DNA of 64,000 bases from NCBI RefSeq assembly GCF_008801915.1, contig NZ_VZOV01000007.1, forward strand, positions 183,895 through 247,894. Direction: 5' to 3'. The translations under genes were made by a program, and so were the position numbers. The stretch's first letter is position 1. Every line of letters begins with the position of its first letter. Positions 1 through 9,216 of this stretch are shown in pieces. The stretch is from Cupriavidus gilardii (GTDB taxonomy: Bacteria; Pseudomonadota; Gammaproteobacteria; Burkholderiales; Burkholderiaceae). The notes beneath the pieces are model-generated. The model saw nothing but the letters and a program-made list of their open reading frames with translations, was not told the DNA's origin and did no database searches.

Positions 1-34
1 TCGTGTCTGCGTTGCCTGAATCGAGCCTGTCATC

Positions 35-1468
35 GTGCATGTCCGTCGTCATCGCTGTGCCCATCTCCGCCTGTTGCTCGCGGCGATCGCTGCCTCGCTG
101 CTGCTGGGCGCGCCGGCCCGCTTCGCCGCCGCTGCGCCGCCGTCCACTGCCGTCGCAACGCAGCCGGACGGCGAATGCCGCGCGCCCGGCGCCGGCGCGA
201 CGCTGACGTTGTCCGAGGCGCGCGCGCTCGCGCTGCGCTGCAATCCGGAGCTGATCGCCGCACGCCGGGCCGTGCAGGCCAGCGAGGCCGACATCCAGAT
301 CGCCGCGCAGCGTCCGAACCCGGTGCTGAGCGTGGGCGTGGAGAACATCAACCCGCACGCCGGCGTCGGTGCCGGCAGCTGGCGCAACAAGACCGTCGAC
401 TCGACGGTGCGCATCGACCAGGTGATCGAGACCGCCAACAAGGCCGGCCTGCGGGTCAGGACGGCGCAGGCGGCCAACGAGGCCGCTGGCCGCCAGGTGC
501 AGGCGGCCACCGTGCAGCAGATCGCTGCGCTGGAACAGGCCTTTTTCGATGCGGCGGTCAGCCAGCAGCGCGTCGACGTGCTGGCGCAGACGCTGGCGCT
601 GTACGAGCGCGCCCAGCAGGCCAATCAGATCCGCTACAAGGCCGGCGACCTGTCGCGCGCCGACGTGACCCGGCTCGAGCTCGACGGCCTGCGCGCCCGC
701 GCCGACTTGCGCGACGCCCGCGCCGATCATCAGCGCGACCTGGCCGAGCTGGCGCAGCGCATCGGCATCGGCGGCACGCTGCAGGACGTCGCGCTGTCGC
801 CGCAGTGGCCGGGCCTTGACGAGCCGGTGCCCACGCTCGACGAGCACGCGCTGCAGGCGCGGCCCGATGTTGCCGCCGCGCAGGCACGTCTGCAGGCCGC
901 CGCGGCCGCGCGCGAGCTGGCGCGCGCGGGTCGCGTGCCCGACGTGACGGTCGGCGCGCAGGCCGAGCGCTATCCGGTCTCGGCCACCAACCAGCAGGGC
1001 AGCGGCAACAGCTTCGGCGTGTTCGTCAGCATCCCGCTGTATGTCCGCCACAGCTACGGCGGCGAGGCGCAGCGCGCCGAGGTCGATTACTACGCGGCGC
1101 TGGACGAGCGCAACCGCGTGCTGCTGGCAGCGGGCAACGAGGTCGGCCGGCTGCGCACCGCGCTCGATGCCGCGCGCGACTCGCTGCGCCAGATCGACGA
1201 GGCGGTGCTGCCCGCGGCCGAGCGCGTCGCCGCCGATGCCGAGTTCGCGTTCGGCAAGGGCGCAATCGGCGTGCTGGAGCTGCTCGATGCACGCCGCGCG
1301 CTGCGGCAGACGCGCCTCGATGCTGTGCAGGCGCGGGGCGCCTATGCCAAGGCGCTGTCCGCCTATCAGGCCGCCACGCGCACCGCAGATGGCCCGCTCG
1401 CCGGGGCCGCGGCCGGCCCTGCCGACCTGCCGCTGCAGGACGTCGCTCCCTACCTTTCCGTCCACTAG
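35..1468 (+). CDS. TolC/CzcC-type outer-membrane efflux protein
   Basis: This is the outer-membrane channel of a tripartite metal efflux pump, expected to form a trimeric beta-barrel with a periplasmic helical tunnel. The 477-residue protein starts at a GTG; an in-frame stop at 17-19 rules out a longer form. Residues 1-34 are a basic, then hydrophobic, signal peptide. The rest is Ala/Arg-rich helix containing two OEP-type repeats (phrases such as LTLSEARALALRCNPEL near residue 60 and ARPDVAAAQARLQAAAAARELARAGRVP near 280), the usual layout of CzcC/CusC relatives. The length fits the family. The adaptor gene follows after 35 bp and the RND pump after that, so this is the first gene of a czcCBA-like operon. 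Any promoter or metal regulator lies outside the window. The family assignment is firm; the metal is inferred only from the pump. Confidence 0.9.
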   Translation: MHVRRHRCAHLRLLLAAIAASLLLGAPARFAAAAPPSTAVATQPDGECRAPGAGATLTLSEARALALRCNPELIAARRAVQASEADIQIAAQRPNPVLSVGVENINPHAGVGAGSWRNKTVDSTVRIDQVIETANKAGLRVRTAQAANEAAGRQVQAATVQQIAALEQAFFDAAVSQQRVDVLAQTLALYERAQQANQIRYKAGDLSRADVTRLELDGLRARADLRDARADHQRDLAELAQRIGIGGTLQDVALSPQWPGLDEPVPTLDEHALQARPDVAAAQARLQAAAAARELARAGRVPDVTVGAQAERYPVSATNQQGSGNSFGVFVSIPLYVRHSYGGEAQRAEVDYYAALDERNRVLLAAGNEVGRLRTALDAARDSLRQIDEAVLPAAERVAADAEFAFGKGAIGVLELLDARRALRQTRLDAVQARGAYAKALSAYQAATRTADGPLAGAAAGPADLPLQDVAPYLSVH

Positions 1469-1503
1469 CCGGACATCGTCCGGCATTCCCGATCCCCGTC
1501 GCC

Positions 1504-2685
1504 ATGACCCTCCGTTCCCTGTTGACGATCGTCCTGCTCGGCACCCTGCTGGGCCTGAACGCATGCGGCCGCAAGGCCGAACCGGAGTCCGAGTCGCCGC
1601 GCGTCGAAGGTGCGGCCATCATCTTCCCCGATACGGTCAAGTCCTTGCCCGGCGTTTCCGCCGAGCCGGTGCGGCGCGGCGCCGAACGCGTGCTGACGCT
1701 GCCCGGCCGGCTGGTCTGGAACGAGGACCGTACCGTGCGCGTGACCAGCCCGTTCGCCGGCCGCGTCGCCGAGATCCTGGTGCAGCCCGGTACCACCGTC
1801 GCCGCGGGCCAGCCGCTGGCACTGCTGTCCTCGCCCGACTTCGGCGCGGCGCAGGCCGACGCGCGCAAGGCGGCCGCCGATGCCGCACTGGCGTCCAAGG
1901 GGCTGGCGCGGCAACGCGAGCTGTATGGTGCCGGCATCGTCGCGCAGAAGGACCTGGAGCAGGCGCAGGCCGAGGCCGCGCGCGCCAGTGCCGAACTGCA
2001 GCGTGCGCAGGCGGCGCTGCGGCAGGTCGGCGGTGAACTGGGCAAGCCGGGGAGTGTGGGCGTTGGCGCGCCGGATCGCTTCGCGCTGCGCGCGCCGATC
2101 TCGGGCCTGGTGGTCGAACGCAACCTGAACCCTGGCATGCAGCTGCGGCCGGACCAGCCGCCAGCCGCGCCGCTGTTCCTGCTGACCGATCCCGCCGACC
2201 TGTGGGCGCAGCTCGACGCGGCCGAGGCCGATCTGGCGCTGTTCCGCACGGGCGGCAGCGTGACGCTGAGCTCGACCGCCTATCCAGGCGAGTCCTTTCC
2301 GGCGAAGGTCGTCAAGATCGCCGACTACGTCGACCCCGCCGCGCGCAGCATCAAGGTGCGTCTGTCGGTGCCGAACCCGCAGCGCAAGCTCAAGGCCGAG
2401 ATGTTCGTCACCGCGCGCATCGAGGCCGCCGGCTTCGACGGCATTGCGGTGCCCGCCAGGGCGGTGTTCCTCGCCGACAACCATCACTATGTGTTCGTCC
2501 GCGTCGATGCGCATCGCTTCGAGCGCCGCGAGGTCAAGATTGGCGCCAGCCTGCCCGGTGTCACCGAAGTGGTGTCCGGGCTCGAGGCCGGCATGCAGGT
2601 GGTGACCGAAGGCAATCTCTATCTGCAGGACATCCTGCGCGATGCGAGCGCGGCGCAGGCCGCGCTGCGCCAGCAAGCTCGATGA
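1504..2685 (+). CDS. RND efflux periplasmic adaptor (CzcB-like lipoprotein)
   Basis: This is the membrane-fusion subunit linking the inner-membrane RND pump to the outer-membrane channel. The 393-residue protein begins with a lipoprotein signal peptide with lipobox LNAC (Cys about residue 21), so it is probably lipid-anchored. A biotinyl-lipoyl-like hairpin segment (VTSPFAGRVAEILVQPGTTVAAGQPLALLSSPDF, near residue 80-115) and its second half (FALRAPISGLVVERNLNPGMQL, near 195-220) flank a coiled-coil of about 60 residues. A beta-barrel and membrane-proximal domain follow (KVRLSVPNPQRKLKAEMFVTA). Unlike some CzcB proteins there is no obvious His-rich metal-binding N-terminus. It lies 35 bp after the channel gene and 13 bp before the pump gene. 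Confidence 0.92.
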   Translation: MTLRSLLTIVLLGTLLGLNACGRKAEPESESPRVEGAAIIFPDTVKSLPGVSAEPVRRGAERVLTLPGRLVWNEDRTVRVTSPFAGRVAEILVQPGTTVAAGQPLALLSSPDFGAAQADARKAAADAALASKGLARQRELYGAGIVAQKDLEQAQAEAARASAELQRAQAALRQVGGELGKPGSVGVGAPDRFALRAPISGLVVERNLNPGMQLRPDQPPAAPLFLLTDPADLWAQLDAAEADLALFRTGGSVTLSSTAYPGESFPAKVVKIADYVDPAARSIKVRLSVPNPQRKLKAEMFVTARIEAAGFDGIAVPARAVFLADNHHYVFVRVDAHRFERREVKIGASLPGVTEVVSGLEAGMQVVTEGNLYLQDILRDASAAQAALRQQAR

Positions 2686-2698
2686 GGGCGGCCGCGGC

Positions 2699-5600
2699 AT
2701 GATCTCGCGCATCGTCCATTTCGCGCTGCACCAGAAGCTGTTCGTCTGGATGGGGCTGGCGCTGTTCGTCGCCGGCGGCCTGGCGGCCTTCAAGAACCTG
2801 CCGATCGAGGCCTTCCCCGATGTCTCGGACGTGCAGGTCAACGTGATCACGCTGTATCCGGGCCGCGCGGCCGAAGAGGTCGAGCGCCAGGTCACGATCC
2901 CGATCGAGACCGCGCTGGCCGGCACGCCCAATTCGGTGCGGGTGTTCTCGCACACGCAGTTTGGCCTGTCCTATCTGATGGTGACCTTCAACGACAAGGC
3001 TACCGATGTCACCGCGCGCCAGCAGGTGATCGAGCGCCTGCGCGGCGTCGATCTGCCCGACGGCGTGCAGCCCGACCTGGCCCCGCTGTCGACCGCGATC
3101 GGCGAGATCTACCGCTTCCGGCTGAAGGGCAAGGGCCATACGCCGCAGGAGCTGCGCACGCTGCAGGACTGGGTGGTCGAGAAGAACCTGCGCCAGGTGC
3201 CCGGCGTCGCGGACCTGGTGACGATCGGCGGCACCATCAAGCAGTACGAGGTCAACCCGAACCTGGCGCGGATGCGCGACGCGCATGTCTCGCTGGCGCA
3301 GCTGTTCGAGGCGCTGCAGCGCGGCAACTCGAACGCGGGCGGCGGCGCGGTCGCGCAGGGGCGGCAGCAGTTCCTGCTGCGCTCGCTGGGCAGTTTCCGC
3401 AGCTCGGCCGATATCGCCAACGTGGTGGTCTCGGAGGTCAACGGCACGCCGATCCTGGTCAAGGACATCGCCGAGGTGCGCGTCGGCGCCGCGCCGAGGC
3501 AGGGCCTGATGGCGCAGGATGACGAAGAGGACATCGTCTCCGGCATCGTGGTGATGCGCAAGGGCGAAAATCCGTCCGAGGTGCTGACGGCGCTGAAGGC
3601 GAAGATCGCCCAGCTCAACGAGCAGATCCTGCCGCGCGGCGTCGAGATCGTGCCGTACTACGACCGCGCCGACCTGATCGACAAGACGCTGCACACGGTG
3701 TTCGGCAACCTGGTCGAGGGCGCGCTGCTGGTGATGGCGGTGCTGTACCTGTTCCTGGCCAACGTCCGTGCCGCGGCGATCGTCGCGCTGGTGATTCCGC
3801 TGGCGCTGCTGTCGACGTTCCTCGGCCTGACCTGGGTCGGCATTCCGGCCAACCTGCTGTCGCTGGGGGCGATGGACTTCGGCATCATCGTCGACGGCGC
3901 GGTGATCGTGGTCGAGAACATCTTCAAGCGCCTCGGCGAGCTGAAGGAGCAGAAGATCCGCGACAGCCGCGCACGGCTGCAGGCGATCGCGCGCGCGACC
4001 ACCGAGGTCGGCCGCCCCACGGTGTTCTCGATGGTGATCATCATCGCGGCGCACCTGCCGATCTTCACGCTGCAGCGCCACGAAGGAAAGATCTTCGCGC
4101 CGATGGCGTACACGGTGACGGGCGCGCTGGTCGGGTCGCTGATCGTGTCGCTGACGCTGGTGCCGCTGCTGTGCTACCTGCTGCTGAAGAAGGACATCGC
4201 GCACCACGACAACGCGGTGGTGCGGCTGTGCAAGCGCGCCTATGCGCCGATGCTGGCGTGGGCGCTGGACCACAAGCGCGCGGTCGTCGCCAGCGCGGTG
4301 GCGCTGCTGGTGGTCACCGCCGGCGTCGGCAAGCTGCTCGGCAGCGAATTCCTGCCCGAGCTCGACGAGGGCGCGATGTGGGTCAGCTTCGACCTGCCGG
4401 CCTCGGTATCGACCGACGAGGCACGCGAGCAGGCGGCCCGGCTGCGCCGGACGATCCGGCAGACGCCGGAGGTCAAGTCGACCATCTCCAAGGTCGGGCG
4501 GCCCGACGACGGCACCGATCCGAAGCTGATCAATACGGTCGAGATCCTGGTCGACCTGAAGCCGGAAGCGCAGTGGCGGCGCGGCTTCGACAAGCGCCGC
4601 ATCATCGGCGAGATCAACGCCAATCTGCGCAAGCTGCCCGGCATCGAGCCGAACTTCTCGCAGCCGGTGCGCGACAACATCCTCGAGAGCATCTCGCAGA
4701 TCAAGGGCCAGATCGTCATCAAGGTGCAGAGCGACAGCCTCGAGCAGAACAAGCGCGTCGCCGACCAGATCCTCGCCAACGTGCAGACCGTCCCCGGCGT
4801 GATGCGGGCCTTCATCGACCGCGACGGCGAGCTGCCGCAGTATCTGCTCGACTTCGACCGGGCCCAGGCGGCGCGCTACGGCATCAATGTGGCGGACGTG
4901 CAGGACCTGATGGAAACCGCGCTCGCCGGCAAGGCGGCCACCGAGCTGTGGGAGGGCGAGAAGCACTTCAGCGTGGTGGTGCGGCTGGCGCCCGGCGAAC
5001 GCGCGCTGCCGAACCTGCCGAACATCCTGATGCAGACCGCCGAGGGCGCGCAGGTGCCGCTGTCGCAGCTGGTGCATTTCCATGCGGCGTCCGGCGCGAT
5101 GAACATCAGCCGCGAGAACGGCCAGCGCACCACGTCGATCGGCGTCTTCATCCATGACCGCGACATGGGCAGCGTGGTCAAGGACATGCAGGCGCTGGTC
5201 GCAAAGAACGTGCGCGCCGACGACGTCAAGATCGGCTGGTCCGGCGAGTTCGAGAACCAGCAGCGCGCGATGGCGCGGCTGTCGATCGTGGTGCCGCTGT
5301 CGGTGCTGCTGATCTTCCTGCTGCTGTTCCAGGCGTTCAAGTCGTTCAAGAGCGCGACGCTGATCCTGTCGAACATCCCGTTCGCGCTGGTCGGCGGCGT
5401 GTTCGCGCTGTTCCTGACCGGCATTCCGCTGTCGGTGTCGGCGGCGATCGGCTTTATCGCGCTGTTTGGCCAGGCGGTGCTCAATGGCGTGGTGATGGTG
5501 ACCTACTTCAACCAGCTGCGCGAGCAGGGGCTGCCGCTGCGCCAGGCGGTGCTGGCCGGGTCGATGGACCGCCTGAGGACCGTGCTGATGACCGCGCTGC

Positions 5601-5830
5601 TGGCGATGCTGGGCCTGTTCCCGATGGCGGTTTCGCGCGCGATCGGCTCGGAGACGCAGCGGCCTTTGGCGATCGTGATCATCGGCGGGCTGATCACCGC
5701 GACGGTGCTGACGCTGATCGTGCTGCCGACGCTGTACGAATGGATGGTCGGCCGCAGCTGGCCGGATGAGGCGGCGGAGGAGGAGGGGGAAGCCGTGGAG
5801 GTTCGGCGGGATGACGCGGCGGTGGTTTGA
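2699..5830 (+). CDS. Heavy-metal RND efflux pump, CzcA/CusA family
   Basis: This is a proton-driven inner-membrane antiporter of about 1043 residues, normal for HME-RND proteins. The ATG at 2699 is chosen because the sequence from MISRIVHFAL matches the usual family N-terminus and a GAGGG lies just upstream; an extra 19-residue extension is possible but arginine-rich and unlikely. TM helix 4 carries MDFGIIVDGAVIVVEN (about residues 390-405), with the Asp pattern typical of the divalent-cation (Co/Zn/Cd/Ni) subclasses rather than the Cu/Ag pumps. Two halves each with a large periplasmic loop and 5-6 helices are visible. The C-terminus is acidic (DEAAEEEGEAVEV). Substrate class is inferred from the helix-4 motif; the exact metal is not determined. 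Confidence 0.93.
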   Translation: MISRIVHFALHQKLFVWMGLALFVAGGLAAFKNLPIEAFPDVSDVQVNVITLYPGRAAEEVERQVTIPIETALAGTPNSVRVFSHTQFGLSYLMVTFNDKATDVTARQQVIERLRGVDLPDGVQPDLAPLSTAIGEIYRFRLKGKGHTPQELRTLQDWVVEKNLRQVPGVADLVTIGGTIKQYEVNPNLARMRDAHVSLAQLFEALQRGNSNAGGGAVAQGRQQFLLRSLGSFRSSADIANVVVSEVNGTPILVKDIAEVRVGAAPRQGLMAQDDEEDIVSGIVVMRKGENPSEVLTALKAKIAQLNEQILPRGVEIVPYYDRADLIDKTLHTVFGNLVEGALLVMAVLYLFLANVRAAAIVALVIPLALLSTFLGLTWVGIPANLLSLGAMDFGIIVDGAVIVVENIFKRLGELKEQKIRDSRARLQAIARATTEVGRPTVFSMVIIIAAHLPIFTLQRHEGKIFAPMAYTVTGALVGSLIVSLTLVPLLCYLLLKKDIAHHDNAVVRLCKRAYAPMLAWALDHKRAVVASAVALLVVTAGVGKLLGSEFLPELDEGAMWVSFDLPASVSTDEAREQAARLRRTIRQTPEVKSTISKVGRPDDGTDPKLINTVEILVDLKPEAQWRRGFDKRRIIGEINANLRKLPGIEPNFSQPVRDNILESISQIKGQIVIKVQSDSLEQNKRVADQILANVQTVPGVMRAFIDRDGELPQYLLDFDRAQAARYGINVADVQDLMETALAGKAATELWEGEKHFSVVVRLAPGERALPNLPNILMQTAEGAQVPLSQLVHFHAASGAMNISRENGQRTTSIGVFIHDRDMGSVVKDMQALVAKNVRADDVKIGWSGEFENQQRAMARLSIVVPLSVLLIFLLLFQAFKSFKSATLILSNIPFALVGGVFALFLTGIPLSVSAAIGFIALFGQAVLNGVVMVTYFNQLREQGLPLRQAVLAGSMDRLRTVLMTALLAMLGLFPMAVSRAIGSETQRPLAIVIIGGLITATVLTLIVLPTLYEWMVGRSWPDEAAEEEGEAVEVRRDDAAVV

Positions 5831-5862
5831 AGGATCGCTGTAAAACCAACTCCCTCTCCCAA

Positions 5863-5888
5863 CCCTCTCCCCCGTGAGGGGGAGAGGG
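5863..5888. repeat. Perfect 11-bp hairpin, CCCTCTCCC-type dispersed repeat
   Basis: CCCTCTCCCCC (5863-5873) and GGGGGAGAGGG (5878-5888) are exact complements around a GTGA loop. The hairpin sits between the convergent stops of the RND pump and the CoA-transferase, so it could serve as a bidirectional terminator, although there is no U-tract. The same CCCTCTCCC/GGGAGAGGG core recurs at 17797-17897 and 55240-55354, marking a dispersed intergenic repeat family. Confidence 0.7.
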
Positions 5889-5901
5889 CAAACAACGCCC
5901 G

Positions 5902-7146
5902 TTATCCCTCGGCCCTCGCAACGTCCCTCACTACGCCGGCCCGCAGCATTTCGGCGATCTGCTTTTCGCCATACCCGCATTCCGCCAGCAACGCCCGCGT
6001 ATCCTCCCCCAGCCGCGGTGAAGGCCGCACGTACCGCGCCGGCGTCTCCGACAGCTTGATCGGCAGCCCGATGGTCTTTACGGGCCCGGCCACGGGATGT
6101 TGCTGCTCGACCACCATTTCGCGCGCCAGCGTCTGCGGATGCGACAGCGCCTCGCCGATCGAATGCACCGGTCCGGCCGGCACGCCCGCGGCGTCGAACG
6201 CCGCCAGCCATTCGGCCGACGGCTTCGTGCGCAGGATCTCGGCCATGGCCGGCAGCAGCGTGTCGCGGTGGCGCATGCGGTCCGAGTTCAGCCGATAGCG
6301 CGGATCGGTGAGCCATTCGGGCCGGCCCAGCACCTGCGCGATCCGTTCCCAGTTCTTCTCGTTGGCACCCCCGACGATGATGTGGCCGTCCTGCGTCGGA
6401 AAGGCCTGGTGCGGGGTCGCCAGCACATGCGCGGAGCCGCTCGGCCCCGGCGATTCGCCGGTGGCGAAATGGATCGCCGCATGCCAGTACAGCTGCTGCA
6501 GTCCGGCCTCGATCAGCGAGGTCTCGACGATCTGGCCGCGTCCGGTCTTCTGCTTGTGCTGATAGGCGGCCAGGATGCCGACCGCCGCCAGGATGCCGGC
6601 ATTGATGTCGGCGATCGAGTTGCCGGTGCGCAGCGGCGGACCGCCTTCCTCGCCGGTGATGCTCATCAGCCCGGTATAGCCCTGCGCGATCAGGTCGAAA
6701 CCGCCCTTGTCGGCGGCCGGGCCGGTGCGGCCATAGCCCGAGATCGCGCAATAGATCAGGCCCGGGTTGATCTCCGACAGCACGTCGTAGCCGAGCCCGA
6801 GCTTTTCCAGCGTGCCCTTGCGGAAGTTCTCGATCAGCACGTCGGCGTCGCGGACCATCCGCAGCAGCACCTCCTTGCCCTCGGGCGTCTTCAGATCGAG
6901 CGCGATCGCGCGCTTGTTCCGGTTCAGCATCAGGAACGGTGCCGACACGCCGTTGATGCGCGGATCGCGATAGCCGCGCGCATCGTCGCCGCCGTCGGTC
7001 TTCTCGATCTTGATCACGTCGGCGCCGAGGTCGGCCAGCATCATGCCGCAGGTCGGGCCGGCCATGATCTGGGCCAGCTCGAGCACGCGCATGCCGGAGA
7101 GGGCGCCGGCCTGCGCAGTGCGTTCGGAATGCATGGGGGTTGCCAT
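5902..7146 (-). CDS. CaiB/BaiF (class III) CoA-transferase
   Basis: This enzyme transfers CoA between an acyl-CoA donor and a free carboxylic acid via a covalent aspartyl-CoA intermediate in the cytosol. The 414-residue protein shows the family landmarks: GMRVLELAQIMAGPTCGMMLADLGADVIKIEK near the start, NRNKRAIALDLK near 75, ENFRKGTLEKLGLGYD near 107 and YCAISGYGRTGP near 132. By alignment with formyl-CoA transferase the nucleophile should be Asp180 in SIADINAG. The ATG at 7146 is preceded by AAGGA. The crotonase-fold gene lies 25 bp upstream in the same direction, so the two form an operon opposite a GntR gene. The acid activated cannot be told from sequence. Confidence 0.93.
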   Translation of the reverse strand: MATPMHSERTAQAGALSGMRVLELAQIMAGPTCGMMLADLGADVIKIEKTDGGDDARGYRDPRINGVSAPFLMLNRNKRAIALDLKTPEGKEVLLRMVRDADVLIENFRKGTLEKLGLGYDVLSEINPGLIYCAISGYGRTGPAADKGGFDLIAQGYTGLMSITGEEGGPPLRTGNSIADINAGILAAVGILAAYQHKQKTGRGQIVETSLIEAGLQQLYWHAAIHFATGESPGPSGSAHVLATPHQAFPTQDGHIIVGGANEKNWERIAQVLGRPEWLTDPRYRLNSDRMRHRDTLLPAMAEILRTKPSAEWLAAFDAAGVPAGPVHSIGEALSHPQTLAREMVVEQQHPVAGPVKTIGLPIKLSETPARYVRPSPRLGEDTRALLAECGYGEKQIAEMLRAGVVRDVARAEG

Positions 7147-7171
7147 CGCTGTCCTTCGAGGTGGAGGCCGC

Positions 7172-8014
7172 TCAGCGGCCGTGGAACTCGGGCGTCTGCT
7201 TGGCCAGGAAGGCGCGGTAGCCGCTGCGGAAGTCCTCGGTGTCGAAGCAGTCGAATGCCTCGTCGCGCTCGCGCTCGCCCAGCGGCGTGCCGGCCGCCAG
7301 CTGGCGCGCGAACTTCTTGTGCCAGCGTGCGACCAGCGGCGCGCCGCTGGCAATGCGCTGGGCGGTCGCGGCCGCTTCGGCGGCGACCTGGTCGTCGGGC
7401 ACCACGCGCGATACCAGCCCCATGCCATGCGCCTCGTCGGCGCCGATGATCCTGCCTTCGAACAGCAGCTCCAGCGTGCGCGACTCGCCGATCAGCCGGA
7501 TCAGCGGCGCCATCTCGGCATGGGCCATCGCCAGCCCGAGGTTCTTGATCGGTGCGCCGAAGCGGCTGCCCTGGCCGCAGATGCGGATGTCGGCCATCGC
7601 GGCAATCTCCAGTCCGCCGCCGACGCAGATGCCGTGGATCTGCGCGACCACCGGATGCCGGCAGTCCTGCAGCGCCTGCGCGGTGGCGTGCATCACCTTG
7701 CCGTAGGCGGTGGCCTGCGCCTTGTTCGAGCGCGCCTGGGCGAACTCGCCGATATCGTTGCCGGGGGAGAAGGCGCGCTCGCCGGCGCCGCGCACGATCA
7801 CGCAGCGCACGCCGTCGTCGGCGGACAGCGCGCGGAAGGCCTCGCCCAGCTGCTGCCACATCGACAGCGTCATCGCGTTGAGCTTGGCCGGGCGATTGAG
7901 CACGACGGTCGCGATCGGGCCGTCACGGAGCGTCAGCACCGGGCTGTCGTCGGTGTTGCCCTGGTGCGAGTCCGGGCGGGAGTCGGGAGAAGCGGAAGCG
8001 GGCGTCACGGTCAT
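7172..8014 (-). CDS. Enoyl-CoA hydratase/isomerase (crotonase) family protein
   Basis: This 280-residue crotonase-fold enzyme acts on CoA thioesters. The oxyanion-hole segments are visible: AFSPGNDIGEFAQ near residue 85 and IHGICVGGGLEIAAMADIRIC near 125. It keeps the first crotonase-type glutamate (GGGLE), but the position of the second catalytic Glu reads FGAPIKNLGL with no acidic residue. Classical hydratase activity is therefore doubtful; isomerase, decarboxylase or hydrolase activity is possible. The start at 8014 is chosen for AGGAG eight bases upstream. It is the promoter-proximal gene of a two-gene operon with the CoA-transferase, divergent from the GntR regulator and sharing its operator region. 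Confidence 0.88.
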   Translation of the reverse strand: MTVTPASASPDSRPDSHQGNTDDSPVLTLRDGPIATVVLNRPAKLNAMTLSMWQQLGEAFRALSADDGVRCVIVRGAGERAFSPGNDIGEFAQARSNKAQATAYGKVMHATAQALQDCRHPVVAQIHGICVGGGLEIAAMADIRICGQGSRFGAPIKNLGLAMAHAEMAPLIRLIGESRTLELLFEGRIIGADEAHGMGLVSRVVPDDQVAAEAAATAQRIASGAPLVARWHKKFARQLAAGTPLGERERDEAFDCFDTEDFRSGYRAFLAKQTPEFHGR

Positions 8015-8067
8015 CGAAGGCGCTCCTGGGGGGTTGGCTGGCGGCTCGGCGCATGGCGTCTTGCCGT

Positions 8068-8104
8068 AGCGTTGATTTGGTATACCATATCCCAAATCAA
8101 CGCT
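8068..8104. promoter_or_regulatory. Candidate GntR operator: 13-bp-arm inverted repeat with nested palindrome
   Basis: AGCGTTGATTTGG (8068-8080) and CCAAATCAACGCT (8092-8104) are perfect inverted repeats around an 11-bp spacer. Overlapping the left arm is the palindrome TGGTATACCA (8078-8087), which resembles FCD-type GntR operators built on GTATAC. The element sits between the divergent crotonase start (8014) and the GntR start (8126), where it would repress both promoters. The binding protein is inferred from position. Confidence 0.75.
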
Positions 8105-8125
8105 CGCACAAAGGACGCATCGCCC

Positions 8126-8935
8126 ATGGTTTACCCGGAAACCGCGCCGGAACAGTCTCCGGCAACGCTGGCCCCCGACCTGCCGCCGGCACGCGCCGGC
8201 GGGGAACGGGGCCGCCGTACCGGAGCCGCCGCCGCGGCGTCCGTGTCCGCGGACGGCGACGACCCGCTCGCGATCGCGCATCCGACGCTGGCCGCCGTCG
8301 TGGCCGAGCGCCTGCGGCAACTGATCATCGACGGCACGCTGGTGCCCGGCGTCTGGCTCAACGAGCGAGACCTGTGCGAGCGGCTGCGCGTCTCGCGCAC
8401 GCCGCTGCGCGAGGCCTACCGGATCCTTGCCGCCGACGGCCTGGTGATGCTGCTGCCCAAGCGCGGCGCGCAGGTGATCGCGATGTCCGAGCGCGACGTC
8501 GCCGATGTGTTCGACGTGCTGGCGGTGCTGGAAGGACTGACCGGACGGCTGGCCGCCGAGAAGGCCAGCGACGAGGAGCTCGCGCAGATTGCCCGGCTGC
8601 ATCGTGCGATGCTCGATGCCTACGCCGCCCGCGATCTGCACGCCTACTACGAGGCCAGCATGGGCACCCATCTGGCGATCAGCGCCGCCGCCCATAACCC
8701 GACGCTGGCCGACACCCATCGCCGGCTCAATCTGCGCGTGCAGAACCTGCGCTTCCGTTCGAACCAGGACCGGGACGAATGGGCCCACGGCGTGGAAGAC
8801 CACCAGCGCTTCGTCACCGCGCTGCTGGCACGCGATGGCGCCATGGTCGAGACGCTGATGCGCGAGCACGCGCTGCAGAAGAAGGCGGTGGCGATGCGCG
8901 CGGCGCGTGAGCGCGAGGCCGCGGCGGCGCGATAG
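8126..8935 (+). CDS. GntR-family regulator, FadR/FCD subfamily
   Basis: This is a ligand-responsive DNA-binding repressor or activator. The 269-residue protein has a disordered Ala/Gly/Pro-rich N-terminus of about 50 residues, then a winged helix with the GntR signature LIIDGTLVPGVWLNERDLCERLRVSRTPLREAYRILAADGLV (about 72-112). An all-helical FCD domain follows (about 125-250) with the Asp/His positions that usually bind a metal and carboxylate effector (e.g. GTHLAISAAAHNPTL, VEDHQRFVTALL). The ATG at 8126 follows AAGGACG. It is divergent from the crotonase/CoA-transferase pair, with the palindromic operator between them, so it most likely controls that pair and itself. The effector is probably a carboxylic acid or its CoA ester. 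Confidence 0.92.
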   Translation: MVYPETAPEQSPATLAPDLPPARAGGERGRRTGAAAAASVSADGDDPLAIAHPTLAAVVAERLRQLIIDGTLVPGVWLNERDLCERLRVSRTPLREAYRILAADGLVMLLPKRGAQVIAMSERDVADVFDVLAVLEGLTGRLAAEKASDEELAQIARLHRAMLDAYAARDLHAYYEASMGTHLAISAAAHNPTLADTHRRLNLRVQNLRFRSNQDRDEWAHGVEDHQRFVTALLARDGAMVETLMREHALQKKAVAMRAAREREAAAAR

Positions 8936-9216
8936 TCGCAATCAGTTATTTCGGCTGTAACGCCGCATTACGTGGCCGGTGCGCGCCCGGCGGTGACCGC
9001 AGCGGGGCCGCATGCCGGGCGGGGCGGTACAAGGGCCGCTATTTCCGCGCCGGCAAGGGCGCGGCGGTTCGCCGCCAGGGTATCCACGGCAGTCTCCGCG
9101 GTCTGCCCGCCTGTGAGACGGGCTTACAACTGCATCCGTCCAGGACCGTTCCGCATCGCTACAGTCGAGCCATGTTCAACGCGCCGCCAAGCCGGGCAGC
9201 GCATCAGGAGAAAAAC

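Noticed and set aside
2561..6751. A very long open frame on the minus strand (about 1,400 codons)
   Set aside because: It lies antisense to the RND pump and shows His/Gln/Asp/Arg-rich low-complexity composition typical of high-GC shadow frames; its end merges with the real CoA-transferase in another frame.
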